This document shows positions 1 through 9,639 of a DNA stretch of 64,000 nt, one piece after another (position 1 is the first letter of the stretch; each line of letters begins with the position of its first letter). This DNA comes from Homalodisca vitripennis. Taxonomy: Eukaryota > Arthropoda > Insecta > Hemiptera > Cicadellidae. A model generated the notes under the pieces. It was not told the origin of the DNA, made no database searches, and saw nothing but the letters and a program-made list of their open reading frames with translations. Made by a program: the position numbers and the translations under genes. Where the stretch lies: assembly GCF_021130785.1 (NCBI RefSeq), contig NC_060210.1, positions 189,232,501 through 189,296,500 of the forward strand, in the 5' to 3' direction.

Positions 1-59
1 ATGAGGGCATTAAAAATGCAGGAAAAAGAATGATTATAATTCACTTTCAGTTCACTTTC

Positions 60-397
60 AGTTCACAAGAATGATTTCAGTTCACTTTCCTCCTATGTGC
101 AGAATCTGAAATCTGATGCTTTTGCAGACTTGACTCCTGAAATTTGGAGTCATGTTCGTCTGAAGGGATCCAAAAATAGTCGGTTACGAAGAACGAAAAC
201 GCCCAAAACGAACCAACTGAGTCTTCTACACATAAAGCAGCTATAGTGGGAAGGGCTGATTCGACGTGAATGTTAAATTTAGCTCCAGTTCACGTTCCTC
301 TTACGTGCAGCTCGTAACATGCAATTCAGACCAACATGACTTCAGATTTCAGGAGTCAAGTCTGCAAACAGTATCAGATTTCAGATGCTGCACCTAA
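60..397. repeat. Fold-back interspersed repeat
   Basis: The segment contains a long imperfect inverted repeat: 98-156 (AATCTGAAATCTGATGC...) pairs with the reverse complement of about 338-394. The stretch 241-300 (AGTGGGAAGGGCT ... CCAGTTCACGTTCC) and the stretch 75-215 (GTTCGTCTGAAGGGATCC) both match the element at 40361-40735 read on the minus strand, so this is a dispersed family and not a local oddity. It has no coding capacity. It could be a MITE or a fold-back transposon; its true ends cannot be fixed from two copies. Confidence 0.55.
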
Positions 398-650
398 GGG
401 GAGGTCTATCCCCTTCTAAGCCTTATTCCCTCATGGGCCACTGGCCTGTGTGAGGATCTTACCGAACAGAATAAAGGGAAGAGTCGATACAGTACGAGGT
501 TGATTGTACTGATAAAAAGTGCAACGGTCACAGACAGGATTTGAACCTGCGCTATCTCTAACTCAGACCCAAAGTCCAACGACTTAGACCTCTCGGCCAT
601 CGACACTCACATCGAATTAGCCCCTGCCACCGTAGCTGCTTTATGTGTAT
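228..650. repeat. Inverted repeats bracketing SINE copy 1
   Basis: The 43-bp segment 228-270 (CACATAAAGCAGCTATAGTGG...) recurs inverted at about 607-650 (reverse complement CACATAAAGCAGCTACGGTGG...). The SINE lies between the two arms. Either a TIR element of about 420 bp captured or contains the SINE, or the SINE inserted into a pre-existing palindrome. SINE copy 2 lacks these flanks. Confidence 0.5.
398..609 (-). mobile_element. tRNA-derived SINE, copy 1
   Basis: On the minus strand the unit starts with a tRNA-like head, TCGATGGCCGAGAGGTCTAAG (A box of the Leu/Ser class II type), followed by a B box GGTTCAAATCC near 540 and an unrelated body ending in CAGTGGCCCATGAGGG and GGGGATAGACC. The copy at 58521-58745 matches throughout with few changes. 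The open frame across it is an accident of sequence that both SINE copies share and is not a gene. A functional tRNA is unlikely: the anticodon stem is poorly paired and no 3' acceptor strand closes the fold. Confidence 0.8.
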
Positions 651-652
651 TA

Positions 653-2393
653 TATTTAAGTTATTATGCACTGTAAAGTAAAACAATTATTTCCGAATTA
701 TATTTCTGAATTTTAAGGTCATTTATTGAAATGTTCTTTTTTTAAGTGGTTTTATGTCAGGAAGGATTTACAGAGTGGCCGTAGAAAGTTTTGAGTGGTT
801 TATAACACTGCAGAAATATTACTGTAACCACGATTACTGCCTTAATTTTCAATGGATACAGACTAAACTTAGTATACAGACAGCATTTGCACATAGCTTG
901 GATGAGTTAGTGAGCCACTCTTAATCACTAAAACGTTTCAAGATTACTCATCAATTTTCTAATATAAAACCGAAATGACACCTTTATAAAACACGATGCA
1001 ATTTCGAACTATTGTTATTCTTGAAACGAATTAATTATTGTTAATCTGGAAAATATAAGTGGACATGTTATAGCAAAGCTAAACGTGTTTTAGAATTCTC
1101 GTAATTTATGGATATATTTCTTATTAGGTTTGTTTTGAAATCTCGTCTTGTTTTCAGATATCGACCGTACTAAACTTGAAACTTAAGAGAGTACTCAAAC
1201 ATTACTTGAATAAGTTCGTTAGCTATACTTGACCATCTTTACAAGAAGATGGCCAAACAATTACATACTTCATCCTGTTTTTTTTTCATTGCATATTCAT
1301 AGAAAAGTTTTGTTTCAAAACATTAATAAAAAATAACAATTTTTACAGAGTTGTCAAAAAATTGAAGCAAATCTCATTTCTACTAATCTTTCTGAAACTT
1401 TCAAGGTTTCAAGTTGGCGACTTTCAAAAGTTTCAACAGCAACCGTTTCAACAAACACATAATAATATTCAATTTCAATTAAAATGAAACTTTCAAACAA
1501 ATTTTCTTTTCTATGATATTGAAAGTCTGTGCTAATTCTTTAAAAGAGTTCGCCCTGAAATTCATCTTCTTTATTTTAGTATATTTAGGCAAAGATCAAA
1601 GTTGGGCAGGCTATTATAAAATATTAATAATTTATTTCGTTTTCAAGCTAGTGTTTACGAGTATGTTTCTTATTAGAAACTAACTCTAAAGAAAAAAATA
1701 ATATATTTATTTAGCCTACTAAACTTGTATAAACCACTTTAAGTAAAAGTAAATAATACAATTTTTTATACATTTACTGCATATATTTTGAGCATTTATT
1801 CTACTACTTTCCATACTTTTATAGTAAATAAGGTATTTTATTTTTAAATGTTATCTTTATATGTCATCTAAATGTTTTTCTATTCTTGTCGGTTCTTGAC
1901 GAGATTTTACATTAAACGATTTAAAAGGCTGAAAATAAACGATAGAATTTTTATTCGAGCAAGATGTAAAATTCCAAAGGGGCAACTTATACCATACCGG
2001 TAACGGTATTGTGATTTTTTAATATTAAAAATGCAGACAGATAATGCTAAAGGGTGTTGAATAAACCACAGTGTTAAGAGAAACATTTAATTTAGTACTT
2101 CTATTTACACCCGACATTTTTTGAACACCCGGCATTAAAATACATACATAGGTAAAAGAATAATATATAAATTAAACTCCATGGAGTACTTTATTAAATC
2201 ATAGTATATTTCATGTAAAATATAGTTTTAAATCGTGGTAAAATATACTTTTCTTTTTAATACATAAATAAAAACCCTCTTTTTAAATTTCAAGTAAAAA
2301 ATTAGATTTTATTGGTTTTCCCGGGAAAAGCTATATTAAAATAAACAATTCCGACTGTCCATTCCTGCTAAAAACACACCACTGTAAAGGGCA
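653..2393. other. AT-rich intergenic DNA, no feature seen
   Basis: I see no open frame with coding character, no RNA gene and no clear repeat. 1380-1500 is enriched in variants of CTTTCAA/TTGAAAG but has no fixed period. Confidence 0.5.
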
Positions 2394-4090
2394 ACCATAC
2401 ATGAACATACTGCGATACAAAATACGAGAGCGAGGATGTGAAGTGAGATTGGAGACATGTTTTATTGATGTAGCGTCCTCTGTAAGGCGTTGTCCATACC
2501 CCGGGTTATGACATTACAGCTTCCTGCCACCGCCACACATTCATGTGGATGTGATACATGAACATTCTGCGATACAAAATACGAGAGCGAGGATGTGAAG
2601 TGAGATTGGAGACATGATTTATGGATGTAGCGTCCTCTGTAAGGCGTTGTCCATACCCCGGGTTATGACATTACAGCTTCCTGCCACCGTCACACATTCA
2701 TGTGGAAGCGATACATGAACATACTGCGATACAAAATACGAGAGCGAGGATGTGAAGTGAGATTGGAGACATGATTTATTGATGTAGCGTCCTCTGTAAG
2801 GCGTTGTCCATACCCCGGGTTATGACATTACAGCTTCCTGTCACCGTCACACGTTCATGTGGAAGCGATGCATGAACATTCTGCGATACAAAATACGAGA
2901 GCGAGGATGTGAAGTGAGATTGGAGACATGTTTTATTGATGTAGCGTCCTCGGTAAGGCGTTGTCCAGACCCCGGGTTATGACATTACAGCTTCCTGCCA
3001 CCGCCACACATTCATGTGGAAGTGATACATGAACATTCTGCGATACAAAATACGAGAGCGAGGATGTGAAGTGAGATTGGAGAGATGTTTTATTGATGTA
3101 GCGTCCTCTGTAAGGCGTTGTCCATACCCCGGGTTATGACATTACAGCTTCCTGCCACCGTCACACATTCATGTGGAAGCCATACATGAACATTCTGCGA
3201 TACAAAATACGAGAGCGAGGATGTGAAGTGAGATTGGAGACATGTTTTATTGATGTAGCGTCCTCTGTAAGGCGTTGTCCATACCCCGGGTTATGACATT
3301 ACAGCTTCCTGCCACCGCCACACATTCATGTGGATGTGATACATGAACATTCTGCGATACAAAATACGAGAGCGAGGATGTGAAGTGAGATTGGAGACAT
3401 GATTTATGGATGTAGCGTCCTCTGTAAGGCGTTGTCCATACCCCGGGTTATGACATTACAGCTTCCTGCCACCGTCACACATTCATGTGGAAGCCATACA
3501 TGAACATTCTGCGATACAAAATACGAGAGCGAGGATGTGAAGTGAGATTGGAGAGATGTTTTATTGATGTGGCGTCCTCTGTAAGGCGTTGTCCATACAC
3601 CGGGTTTTGACATCACAGCTTCCTGCCACCGTCACACATTCATGTGGAAGCCATACATGAACATTCTGCGATACAAAATACGAGAGCGAGGATGTGAAGT
3701 GAGATTGGAGAGATGTTTTATTGATGTTGTGTCCTCTGTAAGGCGTTGTCCATACACCGGGTTTTGACATCACAGCTTCCTGCCACCGTCACACATTCAT
3801 GTGGAAGCCATACATGAACATTCTGCGATACAAAATACGAGAGCGAGGATGTGAAGTGAGATTGGAGAGATGTTTTATTGGTGTGGCGTCCTCTGTAAGG
3901 CGTTGTCCATACACCGGGTTTTGACATCACAGCTTCCTGCCACCGTCACACATTCATGTGGAAGCCATACATGAACATTCTGCGATACAAAATACGAGAG
4001 CGAGGATGTGAAGTGAGATTGGAGAGATGTTTTATTGATGTTGTGTCCTCTGTAAGGCGTCGTCCATACACCGGGTTTAGACATCACACA
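2394..4090. repeat. 157-bp satellite array, about 10.8 copies
   Basis: The landmark ATGAACAT(T/A)CTGCGATAC starts at 2401, 2558, 2715, 2872, 3029, 3186, 3343, 3500, 3657, 3814 and 3971, exactly 157 bp apart each time. The last copy stops after 117 bp. 157 is not a multiple of three, so the overlapping 70-codon minus-strand frames are artefacts of the period and not genes. Variant bases sort the units: copies 1-2 match copies 6-7 (TGTGGATGTGATAC, then GATTTATGGATG), implying a 785-bp five-unit duplication, while copies 8-11 alternate as a two-unit pattern (GTGGCG / GTTGTG) and share CCATACACCGGGTTT. Confidence 0.97.
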
Positions 4091-4860
4091 TTTAAGCGGT
4101 AGTCAAAATGTTGTCGTTATTATAATAAAAGTGCACAACTAAAAATTTGAGCAATATTCTCAAGCATTTATATTCTTTGGTCATACATATTATTTGTAAT
4201 TAGTAGTAAACTTGTTTAATAATCCCAGTTGTTACAAGCACTCATGTTAAGTCAACTTTAGAGTAATTTTTACGGTCATAGTACCCATTTTTGTATGATG
4301 AGCACAAAGATTGTATTAAAAAAGACGTTAAAACGCGCACTCAAATAACGATGCAAACATTAGATCGTAGTGAACGAGGTTTGTGCTCAAAGAATAAGAT
4401 AATTGGTTTAAAAAGTTTCCTCTTTATTTTGTATTGTATCTCCCTTAAGAAAGTGTTAAAGATACAACATTTATAGATTCAAAATTTTTATTTTTTAAAG
4501 ATGTTTAATAGCTCAATTAAACAGAGAAAATAGGCAAAATTATGGCATTTTTGAATGCATATATATTTTTTAAAGTTGTTCATCTCTATACTCTGAACCC
4601 CCACCAAGAGAAATCTTGCTATTTAGATCCAAATTAGGCTATTGCAATTTACCGTTATTTTTCTAGTAATAATTTTCTGGAAATTCCGAAAAATAGTTTT
4701 TATAAACTCAACAATTATGCAAATTATGTAATCAAACTCTGATTGTTGACTGGCAATTTTATATTACAATTAAGCTAACAATTGAGATGGAGAATAATTA
4801 ATTGGAGTAGGGATATGCTACATTTAATTGTTTTCTGTATATTTGTATATTTCTTCCGAT
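4091..4860. other. AT-rich intergenic DNA, no feature seen
   Basis: No gene or repeat was recognised. A 61-codon frame at 4291-4476 shows no coding character. Confidence 0.5.
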
Positions 4861-4906
4861 ATCACGATAATATCGGATAATTTATATCGATATCAATATA
4901 GGAAAT

Positions 4907-4960
<54 letters not shown>

Positions 4961-4978
4961 ATATCGATAATATCGCAA
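4861..4978. repeat. (AT)n microsatellite in a GATATCGATATC-rich palindromic tract
   Basis: About 48 bp of pure AT dinucleotide (4911-4958) is flanked on both sides by GATATCGATA/TATCGATATC words, making the whole tract self-complementary. It ends in ATATCGCAACATCCCTAA. No coding capacity. Confidence 0.85.
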
Positions 4979-5080
4979 CATCCCTAAGTAGTCTCTTTAC
5001 TCACTGGAACTTTTGTTATATGAGCACGGCAATAAAACCTAATTTAATTAATGCAAATGGGAGTGCATTATGATTTTATA

Positions 5081-5163
5081 TACAGGGTGAGTCAGAAATA
5101 TGGTAAAATATTTTAAGACGTGATCGTAGAGCTAAAAATAAGAAAAAAGTTATATAAGGATAG
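5081..5163. mobile_element. Possible solo end of a mariner-like element cut by the gypsy insertion
   Basis: ATACAGGGTGAGTCAGAAATATGG has the TA-CAGGGTG start seen in the intact mariner termini at 41946 and 43297. The gypsy element begins 80 bp downstream. No matching opposite end was found after 12255, so this may be a decayed or deleted element, or chance similarity. Confidence 0.25.
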
Positions 5164-5167
5164 GTAT

Positions 5168-5355
5168 TGAAACCTTACATCGCCGCTCGCACACCCACAG
5201 CAAACCAACAGGGAAACGCGCGCCCATGGTGGCGAACGGGATGCCGGATCAAAATTAAACTAGGTAAAAAAAAAAAAAAAAAAAAAAACACCGTGGTCAG
5301 TATACTCAGGTTCATTTACTACGAAAACACAGGCCTATCCAGTCAATATAATTAA

Positions 5356-5404
<49 letters not shown>

Positions 5405-6046
5405 AAAAATAAAAAGTGCCTGCAGTAGTATATACCTCGAACAATTCTTGTCAGGTGCACCTGCATACAAAAAATTAGACACGCCATAATTTGAAACAAG
5501 AAATGCCAATTCCACCCGGTATCCTTCGGCTAAGGGCGGGCTCCTAATGAAATCCAAGAAATAACTAAATAATATCTAAAACTAACTTAAAATTAAATAA
5601 CAAAATATAAACTATATAAATGGCAACAATAACAATAACAAATAAATAAAGAATGCAGGGTATCACAGATTTTGACTAGCAGAAATGTCCATCATGGTGG
5701 CCGTCCCTCAGCAGAGCGCAAAGTGAAGGTTCTCTGCGACCACGCATGATGGAGAGATGACAGGAGATAAACAGCTCATCCCTTGGACCTCATCAGTGAG
5801 GGGCCGTAAACCTAGCCGCACATGTTAGAAGGAATCAGCTCAGCAAATCTAACAAAATACCTAAATAAACCAAAATTTTAAACAGGAGCTACTCCTAACT
5901 AGTACACTACAGCTCAGAGTCTTTACGCCACTCTCCGGAAAGGCCAAACGCCTTCAAAAGGTCAGTCGCCTCTGCAGCCAATAAACCACACACACACTAT
6001 ATAAAACACACATGAGCCGGGGAGATATAGGTATTGAACCGGCTCA
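5168..6046 (-). repeat. 3' LTR of the gypsy element
   Basis: On the minus strand it begins TGAGCCGGTTCAATACC and ends GTAAGGTTTCA, giving the canonical TG...CA ends. It matches the other LTR almost perfectly. Differences are a longer poly-A/T tract (about 5266-5288), a shorter AT microsatellite (5357-5398), and substitutions in CACCGTGG, ATACCTAAATA and GAGCTACTCC relative to the right-hand copy. Confidence 0.95.
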
Positions 6047-6048
6047 GA

Positions 6049-6058
6049 TTCCCCCCCC
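6049..6058 (-). other. Polypurine tract
   Basis: On the minus strand GGGGGGGGAA lies two bases upstream of the 3' LTR start (TC, then TGAGCC). This is the expected position and composition for the plus-strand DNA primer in reverse transcription. Confidence 0.75.
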
Positions 6059-6318
6059 AAAAGGAGGAACTCCCCTCTGTTAATTTCTTCAAAAAGAAGA
6101 ACCGAACGAAATGCCTCTCCCCCCAAAGGTTGAAGAATTATAAACCGGAAACCCTGAAGTCTGCAGAAGGGAAAACCAAGAAAATCCAGTTGGAGGCAAG
6201 AAATCCCTCCAAGAGTAGCGTGGGTACAAAGAAGAAAACAGGAACCTTGATCAGGAAGAAGGAGCAGAGGTGATCAGGCCTCTGGACCTAAAACCCTTCC
6301 GCACAGACTAAAGAGAAA
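6059..6318 (-). other. Element 3' non-coding region
   Basis: The 260 bases between the end of pol and the polypurine tract hold no env-like frame. The plus-strand open frame here is antisense to the element and has no recognisable product. Confidence 0.6.
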
Positions 6319-9300
6319 TCACGGATGACTCCGGCAAGGCTTCAGATGGGATATGTGCGCCTTCCTGAAAATCTTCTCGGACTGAGGATCTCCCAGTCGG
6401 GCAGTCACCGGAGTCAGAAACTTCAAGATGCGGTGGGGACCAGTCCACCTGTAGCAAAGTTTAGCAGCTCTTTTGTCCACAGCCGAACTGACTGGGTGAG
6501 CCTTGCAGTAAACTAGATCCCCCACCTGGAAGGGATTGGCAATACGACCTCGGTTGTACTTCCTCCTTACTAACTCCCTAGCCCGAATGAGATTCCGCCT
6601 GGCTGCCTCCCAAGTGGCTTTCACATCGGGAGTACCAGGAGGTGGCAGAAGATCGCTAATTTTCCAAAGGTTCGCCAAGGGGTTGTTTGGCGGAAAGCCA
6701 AATAATAACTCGAAAGGTACCGCCTTGTGACTTTCATGCTGGGCCGTATTAAAGGCAAATTGGATCCAAGGTAGTTGTTGATCCCAGGTGGTCTGATTTT
6801 CCGCATGAAAGGCAATGAGAGCAGATCGAAGATTGCGATTAAACCGTTCGGCGTGAGAAGGCTGAGGATAGAAAGGGGAAGTAGTCACATGGCGGATTCC
6901 GTGCCCAAAGCACATTCTTTTAAAGATATTAGAGACAAATTGTGAACCATTATCGGAAACTAAGGTGGCGGGGATTCCAAAGTGTTGAAAAAAATGGTTA
7001 CGAAGTGCTTGCACCGTGAGCTGCGCGGTAGCACTCCGCAATGGGAACAACCAAACAAACTTGGAGAAGGCATCCACACAAACAAGTAGGAACTTATTTC
7101 CGGACTTGCTACGCGGGAGAGGCCCAACATAGTCAATGAAAACCTTCTCCAAAGGTTTTTCCGCCACCTCAGATGACAAAAGACCCAACTTGGTATTTTG
7201 AGCGGGTTTGCTTAGCGAGCACAGTTCACAAGAACGTACTCGAGCTGCAATATCCCGGTCCATACCTTTCCAGATGAACTGATCCCTAATCTTCGCGATG
7301 GTCTTATGAATTCCTAGATGTCCACCCACAGGAGAAGAATGAAAATACTGAAAGACCATCGGTACAAGAAAGCTTGGCAGCACTAACTTAGGTTTTCTCC
7401 GCTGCTTGTCACGGCAGCATAGAGCACCTCGGTACAGAAAATAAGGAGGGTGGGCACCTCCGTTTTTAAGCTCATTGATGATAGCAGTCAGCTCGGGATC
7501 CTTAAGTTGGTGTGGAACAATGTCCGAAAATGCCAGAGGAAAGTCTAGGAGCACGCCACAACATGGCGGCTCTGATAAATTCTGGTGGTCGTTGGGTAAG
7601 TGATACATGCGTGACAGAGTGTCCGCTATGATATTTTGGGTGCCTCGCACGTGCTGCACTGTGAACTTAAGGGCAGAAATTTGGACTACCCAGCGACCAA
7701 TCTTCCCGAGCTGACGGGGGTGGGCAAGGAGCCAAGAAAGTGCCTGGTTGTCGGTTTCCAACAAAAATTCTTTATGTTCTAGGTAACGCCTGAACTTGTT
7801 AATTCCAAACACGACAGCCAAACATTCCAGCTCATAAACAGAACAACTCTTCTTCTCACAAGGGGTTAACGTGCGTGAAGCATAAGCTATGGGCTGCCGG
7901 ATACCATCTACTTCTTGGGATAAAACAGCAGCAACGGCTAAGGAGGAAGCATCAGTTTGCAAGACGAACCTACGACTGAAATCAGGCATAGCCAAGACTG
8001 GAGGCTGCATCACTGCCTCTTTCAGCTGCTCAAAAGCAGTCTGTTGCGCTTCACCCCACTCAAACTTGGCACCCTTTTTCCTAAGAGAGTTCAGAGGGGC
8101 CGCCACTTCAGCAACATTGGGGATGAAACGACGATAAAAATTTATCATTCCCACAAAACGGGCAATCCCCTTGGCATCCTTAGGAGGAGGAAACTCCCTG
8201 ATTGCCTGGGTTCTCTCTGGATCAATACAAACACCTCGAGAAGAGACAAGATGACCCAGAAACGATATTTCAGGCTGAGCAAAACTCACCTTTTCAGGAT
8301 TGACGGTAAGGCCAGACTCTCGCAGCCTAGTTAGAACTTCCTCCAGATGAGTCAAGTGCTCCTCATAACTCTCACTGTACACAAGCAGGTCATCCAGATA
8401 ATTGAACACGAACTTAAATTTGACATCATGAAAGATAGAATCCAGGAGTCTGGTGAGTGTTTGGGCCCCCACAGCCAAGCCCATTGGCACTCGGGTGAAC
8501 TGGTACAAATTCCAAGGCACACAAAAGGCAGTGAGAGGTCGAGACTCGTGTTTTAGAGGAATCTGATGGTATGCCTGATTAAGATCAAAAATGGAGAAAT
8601 ACTTGGCCTTACCAAACCAGTCGAAAGCAGAATGCAAATCGGGGAGAGGCACGGAGTCAATTTCTATCTGAGCATTGAGCTTTCGATAATCCAGGACCAA
8701 TCTGGACTTCCCATTAGGTTTCGGCACTAGAAACGCTGGACTGGAAAAATTTGAGCAAGACGGCTCGATTACCCCACTCTTAAGTAAATCATCGATCATA
8801 TTTCTCAGAATTTCCATCTTGGGCGGAGCAAGCTTATATGGATGGGAACGTACAGGACGGGTGTCTGTAAGACGAATCTCGTATTCCAAGAGATTGGTCG
8901 TGCCCAGTTTGTCAGTGAGGACTTCAGGAAAACTGGAACAAATCTGCCTTATGTCCTCAGCCTCTTTCGGCGTAAGATGTCCTAGTTGGTCAGGAGGAGT
9001 CAAGCTCTTATCTTCCATCTCTAAGGCAGCAGTCCCACGAGACTCGACATCAGAAAAGGGAACGAACACCCGCCTGGCGAAAGCAAAGAAAACATGACTG
9101 GAGGCCAAATCCAAAATCATGCCAGTTTTTCCGATAAAATCTGCTCCCAAGATGAAAGGAAAAGTCAGGTCCTTAGCCACCAAAAAGCTCCAATCCCAAG
9201 AGAAATAATTAATTTTGATGTGAATCTGGGCACTACAGATAATAGGTAAAGGTGTGCGTGAAGCAGTCCAGCAGATAAGTGAACTAGGCTCAACCTGCCG

Positions 9301-9633
9301 TAGCAGCCCAGAGGATTTTAGATCTTCAAAAAACGACAAAGAAATCAGGCTGCGTGCTGACCCAGAATCAACCAGGGCCTTCTGCACCACATTCCCCACA
9401 AGCACATCCAGTTGTGGACAGGTTGAGCGGGCAGCCCTTACTCCCTGCGCGGCCAGAGCAGCAACCTCCCCTCTCGGCCAACGATGATAACTGTCCCCAA
9501 GTCTATTTCTTTCTGTTTTCTTTCTGTTCTGTATTAAACCAGCTACCCTTTTACCATCAAAATTATGTACATTTTTGCCCTCAAAATTACCTTTACGGCA
9601 CGAGTCGGGCTTACTCGTCCGCAAGCTTACTAG
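6319..9633 (-). CDS. pol: Gypsy-type Pol polyprotein (protease, RT, RNase H, integrase)
   Basis: Polyprotein of about 1,104 residues, without a stop or frameshift, that copies element RNA into DNA and integrates it. Counting from the TTG at 9624 as residue 1: aspartic protease motif DSG at 86-88 followed by ILGADF near 158-163; reverse transcriptase with catalytic Asp in FDLNQ (347) and YLDD (409-412); RNase H with Asp 558, Glu 600, Asp 625 and Asp 668; integrase with an HHCC zinc finger (His 769/773 region, Cys 799, Cys 802) and the catalytic triad Asp 831, Asp 891, Glu 926; then a WTGPHRI GPF/Y-like module near the C-terminus. All catalytic residues are present. There is no ATG at its start: the frame is open only from 9639, so translation should enter by -1 frameshift from gag at 9633. 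It ends with TGA at 6319. Confidence 0.95.
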   Translation of the reverse strand, partial: LVSLRTSKPDSCRKGNFEGKNVHNFDGKRVAGLIQNRKKTERNRLGDSYHRWPRGEVAALAAQGVRAARSTCPQLDVLVGNVVQKALVDSGSARSLISLSFFEDLKSSGLLRQVEPSSLICWTASRTPLPIICSAQIHIKINYFSWDWSFLVAKDLTFPFILGADFIGKTGMILDLASSHVFFAFARRVFVPFSDVESRGTAALEMEDKSLTPPDQLGHLTPKEAEDIRQICSSFPEVLTDKLGTTNLLEYEIRLTDTRPVRSHPYKLAPPKMEILRNMIDDLLKSGVIEPSCSNFSSPAFLVPKPNGKSRLVLDYRKLNAQIEIDSVPLPDLHSAFDWFGKAKYFSIFDLNQAYHQIPLKHESRPLTAFCVPWNLYQFTRVPMGLAVGAQTLTRLLDSIFHDVKFKFVFNYLDDLLVYSESYEEHLTHLEEVLTRLRESGLTVNPEKVSFAQPEISFLGHLVSSRGVCIDPERTQAIREFPPPKDAKGIARFVGMINFYRRFIPNVAEVAAPLNSLRKKGAKFEWGEAQQTAFEQLKEAVMQPPVLAMPDFSRRFVLQTDASSLAVAAVLSQEVDGIRQPIAYASRTLTPCEKKSCSVYELECLAVVFGINKFRRYLEHKEFLLETDNQALSWLLAHPRQLGKIGRWVVQISALKFTVQHVRGTQNIIADTLSRMYHLPNDHQNLSEPPCCGVLLDFPLAFSDIVPHQLKDPELTAIINELKNGGAHPPYFLYRGALCCRDKQRRKPKLVLPSFLVPMVFQYFHSSPVGGHLGIHKTIAKIRDQFIWKGMDRDIAARVRSCELCSLSKPAQNTKLGLLSSEVAEKPLEKVFIDYVGPLPRSKSGNKFLLVCVDAFSKFVWLFPLRSATAQLTVQALRNHFFQHFGIPATLVSDNGSQFVSNIFKRMCFGHGIRHVTTSPFYPQPSHAERFNRNLRSALIAFHAENQTTWDQQLPWIQFAFNTAQHESHKAVPFELLFGFPPNNPLANLWKISDLLPPPGTPDVKATWEAARRNLIRARELVRRKYNRGRIANPFQVGDLVYCKAHPVSSAVDKRAAKLCYRWTGPHRILKFLTPVTARLGDPQSEKIFRKAHISHLKPCRSHP

Positions 9634-9639
9634 TTTTTT
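9596..9639 (-). promoter_or_regulatory. -1 ribosomal frameshift site with downstream hairpin
   Basis: On the minus strand the last gag codons read AAT AAA AAA AAC TAG, giving the heptamer A-AAA-AAC (9639-9633) in the gag frame. This is a canonical X-XXY-YYZ slippery site. Slipping back one base continues as CTA GTA AGC into the pol frame, and the pol frame has a TAA just upstream (9642-9640), so the overlap is minimal. Eleven bases downstream CGG-ACGAGT (9621-9613) can pair with ACTCGT-G-CCG (9605-9596) around a 7-base loop, with one bulged G. The heptamer is seen directly; that the hairpin stimulates slippage is inferred. Confidence 0.85.

Noticed and set aside
406..606. 66-codon frame similar to a frame at 58522-58719, as if a conserved small protein
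   Set aside because: Both frames are simply the translated bodies of two SINE copies with tRNA-like heads.
540..609. Functional class II tRNA gene
   Set aside because: The anticodon stem is poorly paired, the acceptor stem does not close, and the sequence continues into a repeated SINE body.
3404..4087. Four overlapping 70-codon minus-strand frames with near-identical peptides
   Set aside because: They are one frame repeated by the 157-bp satellite period; the unit is not a multiple of three.
6034..6273. Possible env or accessory frame downstream of pol
   Set aside because: It lies on the strand opposite to the element, has no signal peptide or membrane segment, and partly overlaps the LTR and polypurine tract.
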